6,351 nucleotides of DNA, from assembly GCA_045538425.1 (NCBI GenBank), contig JAZSRJ010000091.1:1-6351 (forward strand). The letters are read 5' to 3'. This DNA is from CALVJJ01 sp045538425. GTDB taxonomy: Bacteria; Bacillota; Clostridia; Christensenellales; UBA1242. The notes below the pieces were generated by a model. It ran no database searches, was not told where the DNA came from, and saw only the letters and a program-made list of their open reading frames with translations. Each line of letters starts with the position of its first letter. The first letter of the stretch is position 1. This document shows positions 1-5,630 of this stretch, in pieces. A program made the translations under genes and the position numbers.

Positions 1-430
<430 letters not shown>

Positions 431-568
431 TATCCTAACTCATAACGTACACTTTTGCGTTTCGTTATGTGTATGTGTTTCAATTCTTAGAATTGACAAG
501 TTCATTTTAATTCTTGTCTACACTATTTAGTTGTATTGATTCGCGCACTCTCGCTTCTCGCTCAGTGC
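431..568 (-). other. 16S rRNA precursor leader with small hairpins
   Basis: About 138 nt lie between the predicted transcription start (near 568) and mature 16S. The minus strand holds several short inverted repeats: GCACT (568-564) with AGTGC (549-545); GACAAG (518-513) with CTTGTC (500-495); CAATTC/GAATTG with a 3-nt loop (495-481); and CATAACG (469-463) with CGTTATG (447-441). Such stems are typical of rRNA leaders and may serve RNase processing or antitermination. The partner for the long 16S processing stem would lie downstream of 16S, outside the window. I see no clear boxA-like motif. The individual folds are read by eye and not scored. Confidence 0.6.
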
Positions 569-574
569 AATGCT

Positions 575-603
575 AGTTTACCACTTGGTAAGGTTATTGT
601 CAA
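575..603 (-). promoter_or_regulatory. rRNA operon promoter (TTGACA-17-TAAACT)
   Basis: The minus strand has a perfect -35 TTGACA at 603-598, a 17-base spacer, and a -10 TAAACT at 580-575. A TG dinucleotide precedes the -10 by one base (an extended -10). The transcription start is expected near 568. The position upstream of 16S and the near-consensus boxes make this the rrn promoter. A 14-bp inverted repeat, TTACCACTTGGTAA on the plus strand (578-591), covers part of the spacer and the first bases of the -10. Confidence 0.9.
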
Positions 604-606
604 CAC

Positions 607-642
607 TTTTTTCAAACTTTTTTAATTTTTTTTATCTTTTTT
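607..642 (-). promoter_or_regulatory. Phased A-tract upstream (UP-like) element of the rrn promoter
   Basis: Immediately upstream of the -35 box the minus strand carries four A-tracts of 6, 8, 6 and 6 bases, beginning at 642, 633, 623 and 612. The 9-11 base spacing is close to one helical turn, so the DNA should be intrinsically curved. A-rich UP elements contacted by the RNA polymerase alpha C-terminal domain are usual at strong rRNA promoters. The function here is inferred from position and composition. Confidence 0.75.
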
Positions 643-707
643 GACATTATTGGACAAACACCCGGATCAGTTGTCGTGAAATCAGCAAAAATGTCCTATA
701 TCAAGAC
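643..707. other. Intergenic spacer between the 723-1247 gene terminator and the rrn upstream element
   Basis: I see no gene here. The stretch separates the terminator at 708-733 from the phased A-tracts. On the minus strand GGACA near its start is matched by TGTCC near its end, but the arms are short and far apart. No second convincing promoter was found. Confidence 0.5.
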
Positions 708-733
708 AAAAAATAGTAGTGGCTAAGCCACTA
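708..733 (-). terminator. Rho-independent terminator of the 723-1247 gene
   Basis: On the minus strand TAGTGGC (733-727) and GCCACTA (723-717) form a 7-bp stem with a 3-nt loop. A short CTA and then six T residues (713-708) follow. The gene's TAG stop codon (725-723) lies within the loop and descending arm. This isolates the gene from the rRNA promoter downstream. Confidence 0.8.
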
Positions 734-1247
734 TTATTTCTACGATCAGTGATAAAAATTGATGCAATTGCTCGAGCCAACTGACAATCGTATTCTTATC
801 CCAAGCAAGTTTGTCCGACTTCAAATCTTCAATAATAGCTGACAAAAGATCAAGCAGTGATCGTATCAGCATCATAACTGATTCTCGAAAATCTTGCATG
901 GTCACTCTATTATATTCATTAACCACGATTGGAGTAGCCAATACCCCGCATAGATTTTGCCATTTTTCTTTTAACGCATCATATAGATGTGTATCCTTTT
1001 TCTTAATGACAGATATCACAACACTATAATGAGTTGCACATTGTTCCAAATAACTAAGCAAGTGATCTTCTTTGACTACGTCAGCAAAATTAAAAGAATG
1101 AATAGAGTTTTTCTTTACTCTTGGCAAAAATCCGTGAATTGGTTTTCTGTCCGATTTTGTTTGTAATACACTTGTTTTTTGTGCATACGCTTTTTGCAAT
1201 TGACCAAAATTGGTTTTTAACACATCTGGATAATCATTATATTTCAT
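723..1247 (-). CDS. Uncharacterised 174-residue helical protein between recR and the rRNA operon
   Basis: I do not recognise this protein. The ATG at 1247-1245 is chosen as the start because a strong SD (AGGGGGAAGG) lies directly upstream. A longer reading from an ATG at 1277 would place that SD inside the gene. The N-terminal ~60 residues are polar and basic (FLPRVKK at about residue 41). The rest looks alpha-helical. The C-terminal half has leucine/isoleucine-rich amphipathic stretches (SVMMLIRSLLDLLSAII and QFLSLIVEIIVA), more like packed helices or an oligomerisation surface than membrane spans. No signal peptide or catalytic motif is visible. It stands alone between the recR terminator and its own terminator. 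In Bacillus the yaaL and bofA genes sit between recR and an rRNA operon, but this protein resembles neither. A real gene is likely; the function is unknown. Confidence 0.8.
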   Translation of the reverse strand: MKYNDYPDVLKTNFGQLQKAYAQKTSVLQTKSDRKPIHGFLPRVKKNSIHSFNFADVVKEDHLLSYLEQCATHYSVVISVIKKKDTHLYDALKEKWQNLCGVLATPIVVNEYNRVTMQDFRESVMMLIRSLLDLLSAIIEDLKSDKLAWDKNTIVSWLEQLHQFLSLIVEIIVA

Positions 1248-1265
1248 ACCTTCCCCCTTCTTATA

Positions 1266-1277
1266 TTGCATATGCAA
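1266..1277. repeat. 12-bp perfect palindrome TTGCATATGCAA
   Basis: The palindrome lies just upstream of the SD of the 723-1247 gene and downstream of the recR terminator. It could be an operator or part of a 5' UTR hairpin. No convincing -35/-10 pair was found nearby, so the regulatory reading is inference. A chance palindrome is possible in this AT-rich spacer. Confidence 0.35.
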
Positions 1278-1296
1278 GACAACAAAAAAAGTTGAT

Positions 1297-1325
1297 AAAA
1301 AAAGACATAGGATCTCCTATGTCTT
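1297..1325 (-). terminator. Rho-independent terminator at the end of the recR cluster
   Basis: On the minus strand AAGACATAGG (1325-1316) and CCTATGTCTT (1311-1302) form a perfect 10-bp stem with a 4-base loop, followed by a run of five T residues (1301-1297). The first stem bases overlap the recR stop codon (1326-1324). It should end the mrnC-to-recR transcript. Confidence 0.9.
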
Positions 1326-1911
1326 ACCATTGTTTTCTATCTTCAATTGCTTTGGTGAGTGTTACTTCATCCGCATATTCCAGTTCGCTACCCATCTGTA
1401 TACCTTGTGCAATACGCGTCACTTTCACACCAAGAGGCTTTAACAATTTTGCAATATAATTGGCTGTCACTTCCCCTTCCACATCTGGATTGGTTGCAAG
1501 AATAATTTCCTTGATATTGTCATCCAGTCTTGATACCAATTCTTTAATACGGATATCGTCAGGTCCTCTATGATCTAGTGGACTAATTGTTCCGTGTAAT
1601 ACATGATACAATCCATGATAACTTTTTGCTTTTTCAATCGCCATTACATCTTTTGGTTCTTTCACGACACAAATGGTATCGCTTTTTCTTGTTGAGCATA
1701 TATCACAAATTTCTTTATCTGTAAAATCTCCACAAACCGAACAATACCTGATGCGCTGTTTTGCTTCAAGCAAGTTGTTAGCAAATTGCTCAACATCTTC
1801 TTTGTCCATATGAATCACATTATACGCATAACGTTGGGCAGTCTTTTTCCCAACACCTTTTAGACTTGCAAAAGAAGCAACTAGCTTATCCATACAGTCT
1901 AAGTTTTTCAA
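1324..1911 (-). CDS. recR: Recombination mediator protein RecR
   Basis: RecR forms a ring-like DNA clamp and works with RecO (and RecF) to load RecA at single-strand gaps. The 195-residue length is normal for the family. The helix-hairpin-helix is seen around residues 17-30 (LKGVGKKTAQRYA). The four zinc-binding cysteines are C57, C60, C69 and C72 (CSVC...CDIC). The Toprim domain follows, with the VKEP segment (E85), the HGTISPLDHRGP loop (~106-117) and ATNPDVEGE (~139-147). The conserved ELEYADEVTL block is near the C-terminus. The start is taken as TTG at 1911-1909, directly after the ybaB stop, because AGGAGG sits about 10 bases upstream and the family N-terminus fits. An ATG at 1893 is the alternative but has no SD at usual spacing. 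It is last in the operon; its stop overlaps the terminator. Confidence 0.96.
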   Translation of the reverse strand: MKNLDCMDKLVASFASLKGVGKKTAQRYAYNVIHMDKEDVEQFANNLLEAKQRIRYCSVCGDFTDKEICDICSTRKSDTICVVKEPKDVMAIEKAKSYHGLYHVLHGTISPLDHRGPDDIRIKELVSRLDDNIKEIILATNPDVEGEVTANYIAKLLKPLGVKVTRIAQGIQMGSELEYADEVTLTKAIEDRKQW

Positions 1912-2259
1912 TTAGAAAAGCCCTCCTAGACCACCAAGATTGCCAGTTATTGCACCTTTTTTCTCTTTTTCAAGATCATCTGCTTTCTTGATTGCTTCAT
2001 TGACACAAGCAGTCAAAAGATCTTCCAACATCTCTACATCATCTGGATCAACACAAGCTGGATTGATATGCACACCCTTAATTTTTTTATCTCCACTAAT
2101 CACCACTTCCACCATTTTACCACCTGCTGTTGCAGTTAGTTCGGTATTTGCAAGTTCTTCATCAATACGTGCAAGATTGTTTTGCATATCCTCTTGCATC
2201 TTTTGTGCTTGTTTCATCATGTTTTGGATATTACCAAAACCACCCATTTTGTTGTACAT
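1912..2259 (-). CDS. ybaB: YbaB/EbfC-family nucleoid-associated protein
   Basis: This is a small DNA-binding protein of 115 residues, the usual family size. Family members form homodimers that bind the nucleoid and are almost always encoded between dnaX and recR, as here. The N-terminal part is a Met/Gln-rich helix (NIQNMMKQAQKMQEDMQ, ~10-26) that probably makes the dimer's coiled-coil-like arm. The core TATAGGKMVEVVISGDKKI and the diagnostic VDPDDVEMLEDLLTACVNEA segment follow (~42-90). The C-terminal tail is glycine-rich (GNLGGLGGLF). ATG 2259 has AAGGAG six bases upstream, in the 10-base gap after the dnaX +1-frame stop. An alternative Met at codon 5 is possible. The AGGAGG inside its last codons probably serves as the recR SD. 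Confidence 0.95.
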   Translation of the reverse strand: MYNKMGGFGNIQNMMKQAQKMQEDMQNNLARIDEELANTELTATAGGKMVEVVISGDKKIKGVHINPACVDPDDVEMLEDLLTACVNEAIKKADDLEKEKKGAITGNLGGLGGLF

Positions 2260-2269
2260 AACTCTCTCC

Positions 2270-2644
2270 TTATTCTTTGATTATAATTCCTTCAATTTTT
2301 TCTTTTAAGTATTCTTCTATACTTTGCGCTTGTTGTCTTGTTGCTTTTTCAACCATCACCTTACAAGCAGTCAATTGTTCGACCAAACTCTTATGACTTG
2401 GTTTTGTAAGACTATTGTATTGCGCATCGTTAGCAACAACCAAAACCAAGGTATCACCCTTTAAGTCATAACGAGTAATACTATTGATGAGTGACAACAA
2501 CACAATTTCTCCTTGTTGTCTTAAGTCTACACAAAGTTTACCAAAAATGTGGCTAGCCGACAACTGTTTTGCTTCTTCTACCACTTGACGCAATTCTTGT
2601 GCAACTTCTTTTACTTCTTGATACTGATATTGCCCAGCATTTTC
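2270..2644 (-). CDS. dnaX: DnaX tau-type C-terminal part, in the +1 frame of dnaX
   Basis: This is 124 codons open in the +1 frame relative to dnaX, starting at the GAA (2644-2642) reached if the ribosome slips one base at CCC-TGA. The first ~17 residues are a Gln/Tyr/Glu linker (ENAGQYQYQE...). The segment IFGKLCVDLRQQGEIVLLSLINS...GDTLVLVV resembles the C-terminal domain of clostridial DnaX proteins, which distinguishes tau from gamma. A Lys/Glu-rich end follows. The frame has no ATG or GTG near its start. The only initiator-like codon is TTG at 2593-2591, without a good SD, so independent translation looks unlikely. It ends 10 bases before ybaB. Added to the zero-frame part it gives about 510 residues, a normal DnaX size. 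A simple frameshift mutation that split dnaX is the alternative. Confidence 0.8.
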   Translation of the reverse strand, partial: ENAGQYQYQEVKEVAQELRQVVEEAKQLSASHIFGKLCVDLRQQGEIVLLSLINSITRYDLKGDTLVLVVANDAQYNSLTKPSHKSLVEQLTACKVMVEKATRQQAQSIEEYLKEKIEGIIIKE

Positions 2645-2655
2645 AGGGCTTCACC
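2643..2655 (-). promoter_or_regulatory. Candidate programmed +1 frameshift site (CCC-TGA-A) in dnaX
   Basis: On the minus strand the zero frame reads GTG-AAG-CCC-TGA. The +1 frame has a TGA at 2653-2651 and is then open, so any shift must fall within codons AAG-CCC. A Pro-tRNA on CCC can re-pair with CCT one base forward, after which GAA is read. A stop codon in the A site next to a slippery P-site codon is the architecture of prfB (CUU-UGA), and CCC-UGA is the +1 site reported for Listeria phage PSA structural genes. GGTGA (2655-2651) matches part of the anti-SD complement and might act as a stimulator. No strong downstream structure is obvious. Confidence 0.65.
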
Positions 2656-3803
2656 ATATGATTAAGTTTTTCTTCAAGTGCAGTCACTCTTTTTGCTAGA
2701 TCTTCTAGTGTTGCTTGTTGATTGGTGGCTACTTTTAAGGCTGTCACCTCAAACAAAATACGTGGATTTTCGCTATAACGAAACTCTTGATCAAGTCCAG
2801 CAAAAACTTTGAGTGCAAATAAAATATTATCAATTGGATATTGTTGTGATGTCTTTTGAATCATCTCCAACGTTGTCGTTGGATACCCTAGAATATGCGC
2901 ATAATCTTGACAAGTATGCACAATTGACATATCTCTTAAATATTGTGATACTTCTTTTGCAACCACAGCAAAACTTTTCCCTTGATCTGCAATTTTTGCA
3001 ATATCTGCATACAAATCTTTCACATTACAAGAAAGCATATCTGCAATGAGTTGGTCCATGTCTCTTTTATCTGTACTACCAACTGCTCTCACAACACCAT
3101 CATAAGTGACATTGCTGTTGCAATATGCTACACAGGTATCAGCGATAGATAACGTATCTCTAACACTTCCCTCTCCTAGTCTAGCAATCAATTGCAAAGC
3201 CTCTTCTTCAAAAGCAATTTTTTGTTTTGTAAACACATTGCGAAGCAAGTCTACCAATTGACTTTGCCCCACCAATCTAAAGTCAAAACGCATACAACGA
3301 GAAAGAATGGTTGCAGGCAATTTGTGAACCTCTGTCGTCCCCATAATAAAGACAACATAAGATGGTGGTTCTTCCAATGTCTTAAGTAGTGCATTAAAAG
3401 CACTATCCGTAAGCATATGCACCTCGTCAATGATGTACACTTTGTATTTCCCATTGACAGGTGGATATTTCACGTTTTCTCTAAGTTCTCTAATTTCGTC
3501 TACTCTATTGTTGCTCGCAGCATCAATCTCCACAATGTCCATATTAGTTGGATCAGCAAGTTTTACACATGTTGGACACTTGCCACATGGTGAACCATTC
3601 ACTGGATGTTCGCAATTGACTGCTCTAGCAAAAATACGTGCACACGTTGTTTTTCCTGTACCACGAGTACCACAAAATAGATAAGCATGAGATATTTTGT
3701 CGTTGCTTACTTGGTTTTTTAGTGCAGTTGTCACACTATCTTGACCAATCACTTCTTCAAAAGTTGTAGGTCGAAACAATCTATATAATGCTAAATATCC
3801 CAT
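2643..3803 (-). CDS. dnaX: DNA polymerase III gamma/tau subunit DnaX (zero-frame, gamma-like product)
   Basis: DnaX is the AAA+ motor of the clamp loader that places the beta sliding clamp on primed DNA in the replisome. The zero-frame product is 386 residues. It shows the N-terminal YRLFRPTTFEEVIGQD block, Walker A GTRGTGKTT (45-53), zinc-binding cysteines C64, C73, C76 and C79, and Walker B with DEVH (126-129). Sensor 1 is at GTTE (155-158), the SRC arginine-finger motif at 168-170, and sensor 2 near SVRD (213-216). The clamp-loader collar domain fills about 225-350. The protein stops at a polar, coiled-coil-like helix, shorter than full-length Bacillota DnaX (~550 residues). The missing C-terminal part lies in the +1 frame (2644-2270). 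ATG 3803 has AAGGAG six bases upstream, within the last codons of sigH, so coupling is likely. Confidence 0.96.
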   Translation of the reverse strand: MGYLALYRLFRPTTFEEVIGQDSVTTALKNQVSNDKISHAYLFCGTRGTGKTTCARIFARAVNCEHPVNGSPCGKCPTCVKLADPTNMDIVEIDAASNNRVDEIRELRENVKYPPVNGKYKVYIIDEVHMLTDSAFNALLKTLEEPPSYVVFIMGTTEVHKLPATILSRCMRFDFRLVGQSQLVDLLRNVFTKQKIAFEEEALQLIARLGEGSVRDTLSIADTCVAYCNSNVTYDGVVRAVGSTDKRDMDQLIADMLSCNVKDLYADIAKIADQGKSFAVVAKEVSQYLRDMSIVHTCQDYAHILGYPTTTLEMIQKTSQQYPIDNILFALKVFAGLDQEFRYSENPRILFEVTALKVATNQQATLEDLAKRVTALEEKLNHMVKP

Positions 3804-3806
3804 AGT

Positions 3807-4397
3807 TTACTCCTTGTCTTTTAGATAACTTAATTTTGCTTTAATACGAGACAATCCATTGTCTACACTCTTAGCACTAATACTTAACTTCTCTGCAATC
3901 ATTTGGTAACTAAAGCCTTTTAGGTACAATGCTACAATATCTTTTTCAAGTGTTGTCAGTTTTGTCTCAATAGCCTCATGAAACAATCGTTCTTGTTCTT
4001 GTCTTACCAATATCTCTTCTGGTGTAAGGCTATCCATGGCAAGCGGAATTGTTCCTTCTTCTACCCCCAATCCACCTTGATGATCTAGTCTTGCACCATC
4101 GTTAAGTGGACTATTTTTGTAAGAAGTCGCCTTTTTGATTGCATTAAGAACATGACGTTCGATCAGTAGATAGGCATATGGCTCAAAATGATCATTCTTC
4201 TCTATATCATAACTCAAGATTGCATCATACAATCCTATCATTCCTTCTTGCATCAAATCTTCTTGGTCGCCACCAACTAAGAAATATTTTCTTACTACAT
4301 TACGAACAAGATGTTTGTATTTTGCCATTAGTTGTCCAATAGCAGTATGATCTCCCAATTTTGCTAGAATAATCCATTCTTGATCTAGACTACTCAT
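3807..4397 (-). CDS. sigH: SigH-type RNA polymerase sigma factor (sigma-70 family)
   Basis: This sigma factor directs RNA polymerase to an alternative promoter set. In Bacillus SigH serves stationary phase, competence and early sporulation; its regulon here is unknown. The protein has 196 residues, slightly shorter than Bacillus SigH (~218). Region 2 covers about residues 20-95, with the SigH-characteristic YFLVGGDQEDLMQEGMIGLYDAI (38-60) and the FEPYAYLLIERHV promoter-melting segment. A variable linker (~96-140) follows. Region 4 is at about 147-190, with the helix-turn-helix FSYQMIAEKLSISAKSVDNGLSRIKAKL. The start ATG overlaps the last 8 bases of rlmB and is preceded by AAAGGAG. Its AAG-GAG-TAA end supplies the dnaX SD. 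The order rlmB-sigH is typical of Bacillota, but the intervening yacP is absent. Confidence 0.93.
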   Translation of the reverse strand: MSSLDQEWIILAKLGDHTAIGQLMAKYKHLVRNVVRKYFLVGGDQEDLMQEGMIGLYDAILSYDIEKNDHFEPYAYLLIERHVLNAIKKATSYKNSPLNDGARLDHQGGLGVEEGTIPLAMDSLTPEEILVRQEQERLFHEAIETKLTTLEKDIVALYLKGFSYQMIAEKLSISAKSVDNGLSRIKAKLSYLKDKE

Positions 4398-5121
4398 GCT
4401 TTCTCCTTTGCATCATTGCTTCATATAATACCATACCAGCACTCACACTTGCATTAAGTGAATTGACTTTCCCAAACATCGGGATGGTAATCACTTGATC
4501 AGCAATCTTTTTGGTAAGTTGCGACATGCCCTTACCTTCACTACCAACCACAATCGCAATTGGTCCAGTAAGGTTGCTTTTTCCAATATCTTCTCCACCA
4601 AGTTCGCATGCATAGATAAAGATACCTTTTTGTTTTAATTGTTCCATTGTTTGGTGAATGTTGGTTACACATGCGACTTTTACATAACTCGTCGCCCCCG
4701 CACTAACCTTAATAACAGTTTCATTAACTCCAACAGCACGGTTTTTACTAATAACAACGCCATCTACACCCATACATTCACATACTCTTAGGATACTCCC
4801 TAAGTTGTGTGGATCCTCTATTCCATCCAGGATCAAGATGAATGGATCTTTATTTTTTTCTTTTGCACTATCTAAGATATCTTGCACATCAAAATATTGA
4901 TAACTACTCGTCTCAGCAATTACCCCTTGGTGCTTACCTGTAGCACTTGCTTTTTTCAAAACTTGTGGATCAACGAATTGGTATTTTACACCTTTTCTTT
5001 TTGCCAAATCCATAATCTCTTTTACCACTTTATCATTCGCAGTATTGGCAATCATGAGTTTCAAAATAGTTGTATCACTTTGCAATGCTTCACGTACTGC
5101 ATTACGGCCTTCTATTTTCAT
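4390..5121 (-). CDS. rlmB: 23S rRNA (guanosine-2'-O-)-methyltransferase, RlmB/TrmH (SpoU) family
   Basis: This is a SAM-dependent 2'-O-ribose methyltransferase of the trefoil-knot SPOUT class; RlmB methylates a guanosine of 23S rRNA in the large subunit. The 243-residue length matches the family. The N-terminal ~75 residues (EGRNAVREAL...) form the SpoU substrate-binding domain. The catalytic domain follows, with motif 1 DPHNLGSILR (103-112; N106 and R112), motif 2 VGSEGKGMS (192-200; E195) and motif 3 IPMFGKVNSLNASVSA (213-228; N223). The ATG overlaps the mrnC stop (ATGA). AAAGGAG lies five bases upstream, inside mrnC, so coupling is expected. The family is certain. The exact target nucleotide is inferred from the mrnC-rlmB-sigH neighbourhood; Bacillus YacO-type enzymes are the closest context match. 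Confidence 0.93.
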   Translation of the reverse strand: MKIEGRNAVREALQSDTTILKLMIANTANDKVVKEIMDLAKRKGVKYQFVDPQVLKKASATGKHQGVIAETSSYQYFDVQDILDSAKEKNKDPFILILDGIEDPHNLGSILRVCECMGVDGVVISKNRAVGVNETVIKVSAGATSYVKVACVTNIHQTMEQLKQKGIFIYACELGGEDIGKSNLTGPIAIVVGSEGKGMSQLTKKIADQVITIPMFGKVNSLNASVSAGMVLYEAMMQRRKHE

Positions 5122-5531
5122 ACATTCTCCTTTATCACTTTAGACAATAGCCAATCTAGTCTCTCTTCTTGACCAGTTAGATATAGATACCCAACAAGTG
5201 CCTCAAGCCCCGTTGCACGATGGTAATCTACCACATTTTGATTCTTTGCCACACTTTTTGTTTTGTAGTTACGCGCACGCTTATAGATAGCAAGTTCTTC
5301 TTCCGTTAGATCACTTTCAATCTCTGCCACCACATCACTTTGCCCTTTTGCTTTAACATAAGCATTGGCAAGTTGGTGCAACACACCACTCTTTTCCCCA
5401 TGATGAGTTGCTAAGTGTGTTCTTACATACAAAGTATAGACACTATCTCCTACAAAAGCTAAAACTTGCGGATTCATACTATTGGCTTGCTGAATTGTTA
5501 TTGTTTGATACTTCAAGTACATTTCTCCCAT
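5118..5531 (-). CDS. mrnC: Mini-ribonuclease III (MrnC)
   Basis: Mini-III is a dimeric RNase III-like nuclease lacking the dsRNA-binding domain. In Bacillus it matures the 23S rRNA ends. The 137-residue length is typical. The catalytic-domain signature LAFVGDSVYTLYVRTHL (24-40) contains the conserved Asp29, and HRATGLEALVGYLYL (104-118) contains Glu110. The KRARNYKT segment between them corresponds to the family's R-x-RN motif, with Ala in place of the usual Gly. The start is uncertain. ATG 5531 has only AGGG about nine bases upstream. A second ATG at codon 4 is preceded by GGAGAA but at very short spacing. The family length fits either. It is the first gene of the cluster and overlaps rlmB by four bases. 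Confidence 0.93.
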   Translation of the reverse strand: MGEMYLKYQTITIQQANSMNPQVLAFVGDSVYTLYVRTHLATHHGEKSGVLHQLANAYVKAKGQSDVVAEIESDLTEEELAIYKRARNYKTKSVAKNQNVVDYHRATGLEALVGYLYLTGQEERLDWLLSKVIKENV

Positions 5532-5543
5532 TATAATTACCCT

Positions 5544-5572
5544 AGTGTATCACAAAATCAACCAATTGTAAA
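5544..5572 (-). promoter_or_regulatory. Promoter of the mrnC-rlmB-sigH-dnaX-ybaB-recR cluster
   Basis: The minus strand has a -35 TTTACA (5572-5567), a 17-base spacer and a -10 TACACT (5549-5544) with an upstream TG (extended -10). It lies between the terminator at 5591-5625 and mrnC, where a new promoter is needed. The predicted transcription start (near 5537) falls only about six bases before the first mrnC ATG, so the leader would be almost absent. Confidence 0.65.
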
Positions 5573-5590
5573 ACTATTTGTTGCCAAAGA

Positions 5591-5625
5591 CAAAAAGAAA
5601 AAGTGACTTAACACTAAGTCACTTT
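5591..5625 (-). terminator. Rho-independent terminator of the 5631-6338 gene
   Basis: On the minus strand AAAGTGACTTA and TAAGTCACTTT form a perfect 11-bp stem (5625-5615 with 5610-5600) around a GTGT loop. The tract TTTCTTTTTG (5600-5591) follows. It lies 5 bases after the stop codon and separates this gene from the mrnC cluster. Confidence 0.92.
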
Positions 5626-5630
5626 ATGTT

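Noticed and set aside
641..670. A plus-strand TTGACA as an outward promoter.
   Set aside because: No -10 box lies at 16-18 bases, and there is no plus-strand gene downstream.
431..722. A tRNA, CRISPR repeats or a hidden small gene in the spacer before 16S.
   Set aside because: No cloverleaf, no regularly spaced repeats and no SD-led open frame are visible. The promoter, A-tracts, terminator and leader hairpins explain most of it.
2270..2593. A separate 107-residue gene starting at TTG 2593.
   Set aside because: There is no good SD, the codons upstream in the same frame remain open back to the dnaX stop, and the sequence reads as a DnaX C-terminus. Continuation of dnaX is the better explanation.
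2643..2690. A canonical -1 slippery site in dnaX (A-rich GAA-GAA-AAA stretch), as in E. coli.
   Set aside because: The A-rich run is not in X-XXY-YYZ register with the dnaX frame, and a -1 shift would lead into the wrong frame. The tail needs +1.
811..5172. Several plus-strand open frames of 65-122 codons opposite the minus-strand genes.
   Set aside because: They are antisense to well-supported genes, have low-complexity composition and lack SDs and recognisable domains.
5530..5535. A perfect TATAAT on the minus strand at the mrnC start.
   Set aside because: It overlaps the proposed start codon and has no -35 at 16-18 bases. The nearest TTGATT is 20 bases away.
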